Source: an uncultured Oscillospiraceae bacterium
GTDB lineage: Bacteria > Bacillota > Clostridia > Oscillospirales > Oscillospiraceae
Direction: 5' to 3'
Assembly: GCA_910579485.1 (NCBI GenBank)
Contig: CAJTVO010000006.1
Span: forward strand, 1 to 48,565
Length of the DNA stretch: 48,565 bases
The position numbers and the translations under genes are program-made. This document shows positions 7,522 to 16,322 of this stretch, one piece after another. Positions within the stretch are counted from its first letter, which is position 1. Every line of letters begins with the position of its first letter. The notes beneath the pieces were generated by a model that did no database searches, was not told the DNA's origin, and was given only the letters and a program-made list of their open reading frames with translations.

Positions 7522-9324
7522 TCAGCGAGTGTTCGCCGGGCCGTTACGGTCCGGCGTTTTTTGCGTCTCAGACGCAAAAAAATCCGTTGGTATCCGCAGG
7601 GAAATGGAGGTCCCGTCACCGGGAAGGCTGGATATCTGGAAAGCGCACCGGTCCCCATACTGGAGGTGCAGACGGCTGCTGACATTGGCCAGCCCCACAC
7701 AGCCGCTGCCTCTGTTACGGGCGGTCAGCTGCCTGCGCAGAGCCTCCAGCTTTTCAGCGGGGATGCCCGCGCCGTCATCCCTGACGGATACCGTCAAAAA
7801 GCCCTCGTCTATGGAAGCGCCGATGAAGAGTGTGCCCGCGCCGCCGGAGGGTTCGATGCCGTGTACGATGGCGTTCTCCACCAAAGGCTGAAGGATCATC
7901 TTGGGCACATGGACGGCGCGAGCCTCCCGGGAGATATTGTACAGCACGGTGATCCTTCCCGCGAAGCGCTCCTGCTGTATCTTCAGGTAGGCCTGGGCAT
8001 AGGCCAGCTCCTCGCTCAGCAGGACGATGGGGTCGCCCTTGATGGAGTAGCGGTACAGCTTTCCCATGGCGGCGGTGATAGACGAGACCTGGTCGATGCG
8101 CCCATCGATGGCGTCCGAACGGATCAGCTCCAGAGTGTTGTACAGGAAATGGGGGTTGATCTGGCTGCGCAGCTGCTCGATCTCAATGTCCTTGCGCAGC
8201 AGCTCCGCCTGGTGAAGGTCCTCATTCTGACGCTGGACCTTCAAGGACAGCTGGTTGATGGAGGTGAGCAGGGCGAGAAACTCCCTCTTGATGCTCTGGA
8301 TCTCAAAGCATCCGTCAGACGGCAGTGACGGAGGCTGCCGCTCCAGCACGCTGCCATCTTCCCGCAGTCCGGCGATGTACGCCCCGAATCGGTCCAGAGG
8401 CTTGACCACCGTCTGGTGGAGGTAACGGTTGCCAATAATTGCTACAGCCAGCAATACAAGCAGGATGGAGAGGGTATAGAGGTAGATGCTCCGCAAAGGC
8501 GCCCGGGCGGCGGCGGTATCTGTGACGCTGTACAGCGTACAGTCGATGCTGCCCATTTTTACCGGCTGGACCACATACCGCTGGCTCTGAAAAGGGGAAG
8601 CGCTATGTTCTCCGGCGTCGTGGCGGAGCACGGCCTCCCGCAGGCTCTCCTGGAGTTCCGCGGGGACGGCGGCTCCGTTGAGAAAGATCATATTCTCCCA
8701 TTGATCCGTCAGGATGAAGTACAGTCCTTCGTGCTGGATCTGGGGCAGCTGTGCGGTGAGGCTGGGGATCCAGAGGGAGATGTAGACGTTTCCCACGCTG
8801 CGCCCGTTGGAGAAATATCCGAAGCCAAAGGTCAGCTGGTCCGGCTCGGCAATGGGAATGGTGGGGATCTGGGTGGTGATAAGGGTGGCGTTATGGGAGC
8901 TGGGCATCCGGCTGTCCAGCTCCTTCAGCTCCTCGGGCAGAAAGATCGGGGAGGTGGAGAGCAGGCCGGTGCTTAAGGATACCGACGTCCCGCTGGGCAG
9001 GCCGGATTTGGAGGAGATGGCGTCAAAATAGTCCTTGGCGACCTGGTAGGTGATATGGGAGTACCGGGTGGCCTGAAGCACGGCGTCGAAGGACTCGCTG
9101 CGGCGCAGTACCGTGAAGGCGGCGCGGATCTGCACCGCAGCCTGGTCGATGGTGGTTTGCAGCACCTCGCTGTTCTTCTGGGCGTGCAGCAGCGTGTAGT
9201 TGATCAGGGAGCGCTCGCTTTCCCGGATCAGGGCCAGACTGAGCAGCAGCATCAGCACAGCCAGCAGTACCGCGTAAATATAAAAGACCCGCCGGATGCC
9301 GATCGACTGGAAACGCCGCTTCAT
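7522..9324 (-). CDS. YesM-type sensor histidine kinase
   Basis: 600 residues. Membrane helices at about 13-33 and 279-300 flank an extracellular sensing domain (dCache-like in this family). A HAMP-like linker follows. The His_kinase/HATPase part has H392 in QINPHFLYNTLE, N484 in PLVENAIVHG and D517-G521 in RDDGAGIP, the hallmarks of the LytS/YesM class. It should phosphorylate the YesN-type regulator encoded downstream at 5362-6750 in response to an extracellular sugar or binding protein. It is divergent from the importer operon that starts at 9603. The last ~13 codons overlap terminator hairpins, so the C-terminal tail (ASETQKTPDRNGPANTR) is non-conserved sequence dictated partly by those stems. 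Confidence 0.9.
   Translation of the reverse strand: MKRRFQSIGIRRVFYIYAVLLAVLMLLLSLALIRESERSLINYTLLHAQKNSEVLQTTIDQAAVQIRAAFTVLRRSESFDAVLQATRYSHITYQVAKDYFDAISSKSGLPSGTSVSLSTGLLSTSPIFLPEELKELDSRMPSSHNATLITTQIPTIPIAEPDQLTFGFGYFSNGRSVGNVYISLWIPSLTAQLPQIQHEGLYFILTDQWENMIFLNGAAVPAELQESLREAVLRHDAGEHSASPFQSQRYVVQPVKMGSIDCTLYSVTDTAAARAPLRSIYLYTLSILLVLLAVAIIGNRYLHQTVVKPLDRFGAYIAGLREDGSVLERQPPSLPSDGCFEIQSIKREFLALLTSINQLSLKVQRQNEDLHQAELLRKDIEIEQLRSQINPHFLYNTLELIRSDAIDGRIDQVSSITAAMGKLYRYSIKGDPIVLLSEELAYAQAYLKIQQERFAGRITVLYNISREARAVHVPKMILQPLVENAIVHGIEPSGGAGTLFIGASIDEGFLTVSVRDDGAGIPAEKLEALRRQLTARNRGSGCVGLANVSSRLHLQYGDRCAFQISSLPGDGTSISLRIPTDFFASETQKTPDRNGPANTR
7535..7582. terminator. Double hairpin terminator between yesL-like and yesM-like genes
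   Basis: First stem GCCGGGCCG/CGGTCCGGC (7535-7555) followed by TTTTTT ends plus-strand transcripts of the yesL-like gene. A second stem, T-run plus GCGTC/GACGC plus A-run (7557-7582), is symmetric and could act on both strands. Both lie inside the 3' coding end of the convergent kinase gene. Confidence 0.75.
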
Positions 9325-9602
9325 ATGGGAGGCCCCCTTTCCTTTTCTCTATTTTAGCATTTTTACCAATTTAACGCAAGAGACCCGCGCAGATAATTGT
9401 TGAATACGGGAGGCGGCGCACAAAATATTCCATTTTTCTCTTTTTATGAAATAATTTTATGAGGGACCCCAGCAAAAATGAAAAAAGAACAAGTCGGAAG
9501 CCGTCAGAAAAACTTGAAAACATATACAAATTCCATTGAGTGAAAAAGAAGGAAATGGTATACTTTCACTATAAATGTTAAGAAAGGATGAACGATCGAC
9601 TT
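9325..9602. promoter_or_regulatory. Divergent regulatory region between kinase and importer, with importer promoter
   Basis: A good plus-strand promoter is visible at 9536-9564: TTGAGT, 17 bases, TATACT. The transcript would begin about 30 bases before the first importer gene. The 200 bases upstream are AT-rich and presumably contain binding sites for the YesN-type regulator, which I could not define. Confidence 0.65.
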
Positions 9603-10571
9603 ATGAAAACCGCTGCAAAAAAACAAGCGCCTCCCCTGTCCCTGGATCCCCGGCGCCGGCGGGCAAAGATCATGAACCGGCTGAAAAATGACTGGCTGCT
9701 GTATCTGCTGCTGGTGCCGGTATTGGCATGGTATCTTATCTTCTGTTACGCCCCCATGGGCGGATTGGTACTGGCCTTTAAGGACTACAGCTTCAAGCTG
9801 GGCATCTGGGACAGCCCGTGGATCGGGCTGGGGAATTTCACCAAGATGCTCTCCGACCGCTACTTCCTGCGGGGCCTGAAGAACACCCTGATCTTCGGCA
9901 TTGGCGGCATTCTTATCAGTATGCCCTGCGAGATCGCCCTGGCGCTGATGCTCAACGAGCTGCGGCTGCGGAGGATGAAAAAGTTTGTGCAGACCACCGT
10001 CACCTTCCCCCACTTCATTTCCTGGGTGGTGCTGGCGGGGATCCTGACCAACATCTTTGCCTCTACCGGCGCCATCAACCAGATATTACGGCTGTTCGGC
10101 ATGTCCGCCGCGTCTCCCATCACCAGCGAGAGCGGCTACCGCTGGTTTATCTGGTTCAGCGGCATCTGGAAGGAAGTGGGCTGGGGGTCCATCATCTACC
10201 TGGCGGCCATTACCAGCGTGGAGCAGGACCAGTATGAATCCGCCAGCATCGACGGGGCCAGCCGCCTGCAGCAGATCTGGCACATCACCCTGCCGGCCAT
10301 CCGCTCCACCATCTGCATCATGCTGATCCTGGCGGTGGGCAGCCTGCTGACCAACGGCCGCTTCGATCAGATATTCAACACCTACTCCTCCCCGGTCTAC
10401 CCCGTGGCGGATACCATCGACACCTACATCTTCCGTGAGACATTCACCACCGGCATCATGAACTTCGGCTACTCCACGGCCATCGGCGTGCTCAAGTCGG
10501 TGGTGGGCCTGTTCATGATCGTGACCACCAACAAGATCGTCACCTCCGCAGGCGAGCAGGGCCTGCTGTGA
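9603..10571 (+). CDS. Carbohydrate ABC transporter permease, LplB-like
   Basis: About 322 residues with six membrane helices. The EAA loop carries a motif around ESASIDGASRLQQIWHITLPAI, the contact site for the ATPase. The N-terminus with NDWLLYLLLVPVLAWYLIFCYAPMGGLVLAFKDY is typical of the LplB/YteP subfamily that imports oligosaccharides (rhamnogalacturonan fragments, host glycans or alginate in studied cases). Two in-frame starts exist. The ATG at 9588 overlaps the AGAAAGG ribosome-binding site, so the ATG at 9603 is preferred, though its spacing is long. It is the first gene of a four-gene unit. No dedicated ATPase is encoded, so it must share an MsmK-like ATPase from elsewhere. Confidence 0.88.
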   Translation: MKTAAKKQAPPLSLDPRRRRAKIMNRLKNDWLLYLLLVPVLAWYLIFCYAPMGGLVLAFKDYSFKLGIWDSPWIGLGNFTKMLSDRYFLRGLKNTLIFGIGGILISMPCEIALALMLNELRLRRMKKFVQTTVTFPHFISWVVLAGILTNIFASTGAINQILRLFGMSAASPITSESGYRWFIWFSGIWKEVGWGSIIYLAAITSVEQDQYESASIDGASRLQQIWHITLPAIRSTICIMLILAVGSLLTNGRFDQIFNTYSSPVYPVADTIDTYIFRETFTTGIMNFGYSTAIGVLKSVVGLFMIVTTNKIVTSAGEQGLL

Positions 10572-10590
10572 CAGGAAGGGGGAGCATCCT

Positions 10591-11490
10591 ATGAAAAAAC
10601 ATACCCGCAAGGGCTACCGCATCGGCAGGACCTCCGCGCTGGACTATGTGCTGGTGGTCATCCTGGGGCTGATGGCCCTGGCCGCGATCTTCCCGTTCTA
10701 TCAGGTGGTGATCCTGTCCTTCGCCGACACCATCACCTATGCCAATCACCCGCTGTACCTGCTGCCTTACGCTTTCGACCTCACCGGCTACAAGGCCATC
10801 TTCAACGAGCCTAAGTTCTTCCGCTCCCTGCTCAACACGGTGTTTATCACCGTCGCGGGCACCGCCCTCAATATGATCCTGTCGATCTTCGGGGCCTACG
10901 CCCTCTCCCGGAAATACCTGCTGGGACGCAGGGTGTTCCTGAACCTGATCATCTTCACCATGCTGTTCAGCGGAGGCCTGATCCCTACCTATATGGTCAT
11001 CAAGGGGCTGGGACTGATCAACAACATTTTCGTCATGATCCTGCCCAGCGCCATCAGCACCTACTATCTCATCATCATGAAAAACTACTTTATGTCCCTG
11101 CCGGAGAGCCTGCTGGAGGCCGCCCGTATTGACGGGGCCAACGAATTTATCATCCTGACGAAGATCGTGCTGCCCATCTCCCTGCCCTTTATGGCCACCT
11201 TTATCCTGTTCTACGCCGTGGAGCGCTGGAACGAGTGGTATCTGGCCAACCTGTACGTCAACAAGGCTGCTCTGTACCCCCTTCAGATCTATCTCCGCAA
11301 CGTGCTCATCAGCATGTCCAACACCCTCAACGACGCGGCCAAGCAATTTATTTCCGGCCACCAGAAGGTCAATTCTACCGCCGTGCAGATGGCGACCATC
11401 GTGGTCACCACCATCCCCATCCTGTGCGTCTACCCCTTCGTGCAGAAGCACTTTGTCAAGGGCGTCATGGTGGGCGGCATCAAGGAGTAA
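10591..11490 (+). CDS. Carbohydrate ABC transporter permease, YtcP-like
   Basis: 299 residues, six membrane helices. It is the second half of the heterodimeric importer channel. The EAA loop lies around SLLEAARIDGANEFIILTKIVLPIS and the C-terminus ends VKGVMVGGIKE, both typical of YtcP/LplC permeases. The start ATG follows AGGAAGGGGGAG and lies 20 bases after the upstream permease stop, so the two are co-transcribed. Substrate is not deducible from sequence alone. Confidence 0.9.
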   Translation: MKKHTRKGYRIGRTSALDYVLVVILGLMALAAIFPFYQVVILSFADTITYANHPLYLLPYAFDLTGYKAIFNEPKFFRSLLNTVFITVAGTALNMILSIFGAYALSRKYLLGRRVFLNLIIFTMLFSGGLIPTYMVIKGLGLINNIFVMILPSAISTYYLIIMKNYFMSLPESLLEAARIDGANEFIILTKIVLPISLPFMATFILFYAVERWNEWYLANLYVNKAALYPLQIYLRNVLISMSNTLNDAAKQFISGHQKVNSTAVQMATIVVTTIPILCVYPFVQKHFVKGVMVGGIKE

Positions 11491-11574
11491 CCCACGTCCG
11501 GATTTTGCGCCCCCGGAAACTCGGCGGCGTTGGATCATAGTCATCATTCAGAAGAAATTGAGGAGGATCACAAC

Positions 11575-13176
11575 ATGAAGAAGCTCATCTCCCTGCTACT
11601 GGCGCTGATCATGGTGCTGTCCCTGGCAGCCTGCGGCGGCGACAGCAAGACGCCCGACAACGGCAGCAAGACGCCCGCCGGTAATGACAGCAGCGGCGGC
11701 ACCGCTGACGGCGGCAAACTGGAACACATGGATATTTCCGTGGGTTACTGGGATGTAGAGACCGCCCTGTGCGGTGACGACATCCAGAAATTCATCGAAG
11801 AGAAGTTCAACGTCACCTTCGAGCCCATGAACGTCACATGGGACGACTACTATGAGAAGGAGCAGACCTGGGCCGCCACGGACTCTTTGCCCGACGTGTT
11901 CTGCGCCGATTTCCGGGCCTCCGCCACCTTCGGCAAGTGGGCCCGCGAGGGCGTCATCCGCTCCATCCCCGAGGATCTGTCCGCCTATCCCAATCTGTCC
12001 GCCTACCTGGACAGCCCCGCCGCTGAGGGCTGCAAGATCGACGGCGATCTGTACTGCATTTTCCGCAAGACCTATCAGGAGCAGGCCGAGACCGTGAAGG
12101 ACCGCATCATCCTCTACCGCTGGGATCTGGCCCAGAAGGCCGGCGTCACCAAGGAGCCGGAGACCTGGGACGAGTTCCGTGACATGATCCGCAAGATCAT
12201 GGCCGCCGATCCCGAGGGCAAGAGCATCGGCGGCATGACCGCCCCCGCCATGAACTATCTGGTCTTCCCCTTCTGCTGCTACAGTATGCCCGGCGCGGTG
12301 CTGGAGGGCATCGTCTTCAACTGGGTGGATAACGGCAGCGGTACATACGTCCCCGCTTACTTCGGCGGCAAGAACCTGGGCGACGACGCGCTGCCCACCT
12401 TCCAGCTGCTGCGGGATATGTACACCGAGGGGACCATCGATCCCGACATGGCCATGGCGACCCTGGCCGAGAGCAACGCCAAGTTCCTGGGCGGCCGCGC
12501 CGCCGCGCTGTGTACCACCGACAATCAGGTCAAGCAGCACATCAACGACTGGCCCGGCACCTACGGCCACGACATGAACGAGGACGTCAAGTACCTGAAC
12601 CTGATGCCCTCCGTGGACGGCAACACCTACTACTGGGCCATCGACTACGCCTGGAGCGAGACCATGTTCTCCGCCAACGTGGACGATGCCAAGATGGAGC
12701 GTCTGCTGATGATCTACGACTACCTGGTTTCCGGCGAGGGCGCCCTGAAGGGCCGCTTCGGCAACGAGGGCGAGAGCTATCAGATCGTGGACGGGAAGCT
12801 GGAGTTCATCGACAACAAGGCGGCCGTGGAGGTCTATCCCTCCTGCGAGCTGTTCGGCAACCTGGTCTCCTGGTGCCCCGAGCTGCCCAACGGCTATGTC
12901 CAGCCCTATGTTTACCCCGACTGGTATGAGGACTGGAAGACGGAGCTGACCGATCTGGGCAGGGCCTGCGAGGATGTCATGCCCACCTTTGACCGGGCCT
13001 ATACCCAGGCGTTCATGAACCTGAACAGCGACTTCCGCATTAAGATGGGCGAGGACATGCTGAACATCATGGTCGGTGACCGCCCCGTGGAAGAGATGTG
13101 GAACGAAATTCTGGACAACTACAAGACCGACGGCCTGGAGGATGTCATCAAGGCTGTCAATGAGTCCGCAAAGTAA
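11575..13176 (+). CDS. Extracellular solute-binding lipoprotein, LplA-like
   Basis: 533 residues. The lipoprotein signal is MKKLISLLLALIMVLSLAACGG, with the lipobox L-A-A-C giving a lipid-anchored mature protein. A Gly/Ser/Lys/Asp linker follows, then a type-1/LplA solute-binding fold (an early segment ITFEPMNVTWDDYYEK-like, and GRAAALCTTDNQVKQHI later). It should capture the glycan for the two permeases just upstream. The start is the ATG at 11575 with GAGGAGG upstream; the reading frame is open 45 bases further back but without a signal sequence. High abundance is likely because it is followed by a stem-loop. Confidence 0.88.
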   Translation: MKKLISLLLALIMVLSLAACGGDSKTPDNGSKTPAGNDSSGGTADGGKLEHMDISVGYWDVETALCGDDIQKFIEEKFNVTFEPMNVTWDDYYEKEQTWAATDSLPDVFCADFRASATFGKWAREGVIRSIPEDLSAYPNLSAYLDSPAAEGCKIDGDLYCIFRKTYQEQAETVKDRIILYRWDLAQKAGVTKEPETWDEFRDMIRKIMAADPEGKSIGGMTAPAMNYLVFPFCCYSMPGAVLEGIVFNWVDNGSGTYVPAYFGGKNLGDDALPTFQLLRDMYTEGTIDPDMAMATLAESNAKFLGGRAAALCTTDNQVKQHINDWPGTYGHDMNEDVKYLNLMPSVDGNTYYWAIDYAWSETMFSANVDDAKMERLLMIYDYLVSGEGALKGRFGNEGESYQIVDGKLEFIDNKAAVEVYPSCELFGNLVSWCPELPNGYVQPYVYPDWYEDWKTELTDLGRACEDVMPTFDRAYTQAFMNLNSDFRIKMGEDMLNIMVGDRPVEEMWNEILDNYKTDGLEDVIKAVNESAK

Positions 13177-13214
13177 AAGGGACCCTTTATCATAGCGGTC
13201 ATGCCATAAAACCG

Positions 13215-13243
13215 GGGGCACAGGTGGAAGCCTGTGCCCCTTT
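13215..13243 (+). terminator. Stem-loop between binding-protein and DUF4091 genes (attenuator/partial terminator)
   Basis: GGGGCACAGG and CCTGTGCCCC form a perfect 10-bp stem with a 6-base loop followed by only TTTA. The DUF4091 ribosome-binding site begins six bases later. It probably reduces, rather than stops, read-through and may stabilise the binding-protein mRNA. Confidence 0.6.
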
Positions 13244-13261
13244 ATGCAGGAGGATGAATCA

Positions 13262-14887
13262 ATGAACGGCTATCTCTCAGCAAAGACCGAGTTCCTGTTT
13301 CCGGATACCCCCCTGTCTCCTCTGCCGGAGACGCTGCACACCGCCGCGGCGCGAAACGGGAAAGCGGGGCTGCAGCTGCTGTTTGAATGTCCGGTGGAGG
13401 CCGGACGGATCGAGGCGGAGGCCCCGGGATTTGGTGTGGAATTTTATCAGCTGGTGAAGGTCCCGGTGGACTATAACACCGGCAACGGCGTGGACCAGGG
13501 CGGGGCCATGGTGCTGCTGCCGGAAACCTGCCCGGACTACGCCATCCGGAAGGCCCCCTTCTGGGTGCTGGACTGCCTGCGGCCCCTGCCGGACGGCGGC
13601 ATCCCGGCAGAGGACGGACGGTGCTGCGCCTATCTCTGCCTGGTCCCAAGGGCCGGTCTTCCGGCGGGGCACTATGAGATCCCCCTGACCATCCGCGCCG
13701 GAGAGCTGACGCATACCTGTATTCTGGACTGCCACGTGTACCCCGTGGAGTTCCGCGAGGAGGTCTTTGGCAAGACCAACTGGTTCAGCGTGGAGTCCAT
13801 TGAGGCCCAGCACGGCGTCAAGCGGAACGAGCCGGGGTTCGAGCCTCTGCTGCGGGACTATGCCCGGGCCATGCGCCGCTGCCACCAGAAGGTGTTCCTC
13901 TTCTGGATGCACGAGGGCCGGCCCGTGGCCAGGCCGGAGAAGCCCTACCGCTTCGACTTCGAGGACTTGGCTCCCCTGATCGAGATATTCTTTGACGAGG
14001 GCTTTGAGACCTTGGAGACCGGCGGCCTCATCTGCCGGGGCGTGCAGCCGGACGGCTCCCCGGACATGTACTCGGCGGACTTGAAATGCGGGGCGGACCC
14101 CAGCGTGTCCGTGGATTCCGAGGAGGGCTACGAGCTGCTGTGCTGTGAGATGCGGGACTTCGCCGCCTTTCTCACCCGCCACGGCTGGCAGGATAAGGTG
14201 CTCTTTCATGTGATGGACGAACCGGACGTCCATGTCCGGTCCGACGCCGATATGCAGGCCCGGCGGACCCAGTTCTTCCTGGCGGCCAATATTGTGCGGC
14301 GGTATCTGCCTGGCGTTCAGATCATCGAGGCGGTGAAGACCACCCTTTTCCGCGGCGGTGTGGACATCATGGTGCCTATCACCGATGGCTACGAGCGCGA
14401 AAAGAAGAACTTTGACGCTGCCATGGCCCTGGGGGATGAGGTATGGACCTACGTCTGCTGCGGCCCGGAGGGCAAGTGGCTCAACCGTTTCCTGGATCAG
14501 CCCCTGGCCAACGGGCGGCTCCTGTTCTGGGGCTGCGCCGCCAACCGGCTCGCCGGGTATCTGCACTGGGGCTTCAACCAGTTTTCCGGCGTGAAGAAGC
14601 CCTTTGAGAAAACCAGCTGCGAAAACCGGACCGGTATCGGCACGGATTTTCCCTGTGGAGACGCATTCATCGTCTATCCGGGAACGGACGGCTGCTGGCT
14701 CAGTATGCGCCTGGAGGCGGAACGCCGGGGGGCGGAGGAAGCCGCGCTGCTCTGGGCGCTGCGGCAGAAGGATGAGGCCGCCCACGATGAATTGATCGCC
14801 AAGGTCTTCCGGGGGTTTGCGGATTACGATAACGATCCGGAGAAGCTGGAGACTGTGTTCGAGGAGCTTCTGCGGCTTTTACGCTGA
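13262..14887 (+). CDS. DUF4091-type glycoside-hydrolase-like protein
   Basis: 541 residues, no signal peptide, so cytoplasmic. An N-terminal beta-sandwich-like part (about 1-165) is followed by a TIM-barrel-like region with KTNWFSVE, VFLFWMHEG, VLFHVMDEPDVH and WGCAANRLAGYLHWGFNQF. This pattern is that of DUF4091 proteins, which resemble retaining glycosidases; the acidic pair in MDEPD is a catalytic candidate. Activity and substrate are unknown. The position directly behind an Lpl-type importer implies that it processes the imported oligosaccharide. ATG start with AGGAGG nine bases upstream. Confidence 0.75.
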   Translation: MNGYLSAKTEFLFPDTPLSPLPETLHTAAARNGKAGLQLLFECPVEAGRIEAEAPGFGVEFYQLVKVPVDYNTGNGVDQGGAMVLLPETCPDYAIRKAPFWVLDCLRPLPDGGIPAEDGRCCAYLCLVPRAGLPAGHYEIPLTIRAGELTHTCILDCHVYPVEFREEVFGKTNWFSVESIEAQHGVKRNEPGFEPLLRDYARAMRRCHQKVFLFWMHEGRPVARPEKPYRFDFEDLAPLIEIFFDEGFETLETGGLICRGVQPDGSPDMYSADLKCGADPSVSVDSEEGYELLCCEMRDFAAFLTRHGWQDKVLFHVMDEPDVHVRSDADMQARRTQFFLAANIVRRYLPGVQIIEAVKTTLFRGGVDIMVPITDGYEREKKNFDAAMALGDEVWTYVCCGPEGKWLNRFLDQPLANGRLLFWGCAANRLAGYLHWGFNQFSGVKKPFEKTSCENRTGIGTDFPCGDAFIVYPGTDGCWLSMRLEAERRGAEEAALLWALRQKDEAAHDELIAKVFRGFADYDNDPEKLETVFEELLRLLR

Positions 14888-14903
14888 CTCGAAAAACGTC
14901 CCC

Positions 14904-14932
14904 TTGCAATTGAACTCTGTTTCCGGTAGAAT
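14904..14932 (+). promoter_or_regulatory. Promoter of the thyX unit
   Basis: TTGCAA, 17 bases, TAGAAT, ending about 38 bases before the thyX start codon and beginning 17 bases after the DUF4091 stop. It separates this unit from the glycan operon. Confidence 0.65.
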
Positions 14933-14969
14933 AGGGCAAGTAAAAACGGAAGATGGAGGATCCATTATA

Positions 14970-16322
14970 ATGACCACAAAATCCCAAGCAAAGATCGTCA
15001 GCTGGAGCGCTGCGGGCGAGGAAGTCTGCGCCAGCGCCGCCCGTATCTCCACCACCCCGGGGGATGCGCTGGAGCTCTTCGAGAAGGCCCAGGGCAATCC
15101 CAGGAATCAGGACCTGATCGGAAAGGTCCTCCGCTCCGGCCACCGGTCCGTGATCGAACACGCGGTGTTCTCTATCGCGCTGCAGAACGTATCCGTGTAC
15201 GTGGAACAGTACTTTATTGAGCGCCGTCTGGCCTCCTTTACCGTAAAATCCCGGCGGTACGTAGATTTCAGCGGGTTAGGTTACTATATCCCCTCGGAGC
15301 TGTCGGGAGAAGCGCTGACGGCCTACAGATCCTACATGGACGGACTCTTTGCCGCCTACCGGAAGCTGCTGGACGCGGACGTGCCTAAGGAGGACGCCCG
15401 GTTCCTGCTCCCCTATGCCTTTTGCAGCAACTTCTACTGCACCCTCAACGCCCGGGAGCTGGTGAGCCTCATCCGGTCCATCCGCCTGGGACAGGGCGGG
15501 GCAGTCCCGGAGCTGCGCGATATCGCCAATCAGCTGGAAAAACAGCTGCTGGAGCGGTTCCCGGCGCTGGAGTCCGAGCTGGAATGTTCCAAACCGGCGG
15601 AGGCGCCGCCGGAGGAGCCAACGCCGGTATTCCGGGAGGAGCCCGTCTGGGTGACGGAGGCGGAAGCCGGTTCCGCAGAGCTTCTGGCCGGTCCGGCGGA
15701 CCCGGGCAGGCTGCTGGAGCGAGCCCGTCAGGCGGCTGGCCTCGGGGCGAACAAGCCCCTCTCCCCGGAGGCGCTGCTGGCCTCTCCCCGGCCCCGGGAG
15801 CTGGAGCAGCTGAGCTATACCTTTGCCGTCTCCGACCTGACCCTGGCGGGGGTTACCCATCTGGTGCGCCACCGGATGCAGTCGGTGATCGTACCTCCCA
15901 TCCAGTCTGTGGATCACAGCCGGTTCATCCTGCCGGATACCATCCGGAACGACCCCGCCGCCCTGGCGGTCTACCAAAGCGCCCTCACGGAGGCCAACCG
16001 GGCCGCAAAGGCGCTGTGCGAAGACCCCGCCCTGCGTCCCTACAGCTGCTATTACGCCGTCAGCGGCAATATGCTGGATGTGATGACTACCCTCAACGCC
16101 CGGGAGCTGATGCTGATCGTCCGCCTGCGGACCTGCACCCGGGCCCAGTGGGAGATCCGGCATGTAGCCATGGGCATCCTGCGTCTGCTGCGGGAGCAGT
16201 ACCCGGCGCTCTTCGACCGCTTTGGCCCCAGCTGCTACCTCGCTGGGCAGTGCCCGGAGGGCCGCATGAGCTGCGGACGGCAGGAGGAGATGCGGAAGCT
16301 CTTTGGAGGAAAGCTGTCGTGA
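14970..16322 (+). CDS. thyX: FAD-dependent thymidylate synthase, double-length ThyX
   Basis: 450 residues, twice the usual ThyX size. ThyX makes dTMP from dUMP with methylene-tetrahydrofolate and FAD. The N-terminal half holds SGHRSVIEHAVFS and ERRLASFTVKSRRYVDF, a version of the RHRxxSxxxxSxRY signature with the first residues changed to ERR. The C-terminal half has R300-H301-R302 (HLVRHRMQSVIVPPIQS) and the distal CTRAQWEIRHVA segment, but its signature departs from the usual form after MQS. The two halves share NAREL segments, so this looks like an internal duplication with divided motifs, joined by an acidic Pro/Glu linker (about 205-245). The start is set by AGGAGG before the ATG. The reading frame is open upstream but has no ribosome-binding site. 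Confidence 0.85.
   Translation: MTTKSQAKIVSWSAAGEEVCASAARISTTPGDALELFEKAQGNPRNQDLIGKVLRSGHRSVIEHAVFSIALQNVSVYVEQYFIERRLASFTVKSRRYVDFSGLGYYIPSELSGEALTAYRSYMDGLFAAYRKLLDADVPKEDARFLLPYAFCSNFYCTLNARELVSLIRSIRLGQGGAVPELRDIANQLEKQLLERFPALESELECSKPAEAPPEEPTPVFREEPVWVTEAEAGSAELLAGPADPGRLLERARQAAGLGANKPLSPEALLASPRPRELEQLSYTFAVSDLTLAGVTHLVRHRMQSVIVPPIQSVDHSRFILPDTIRNDPAALAVYQSALTEANRAAKALCEDPALRPYSCYYAVSGNMLDVMTTLNARELMLIVRLRTCTRAQWEIRHVAMGILRLLREQYPALFDRFGPSCYLAGQCPEGRMSCGRQEEMRKLFGGKLS

Noticed and set aside
11596..13221. A 540-codon open frame on the minus strand
   Set aside because: Antisense to the solute-binding lipoprotein gene; composition is typical of a GC-driven shadow.
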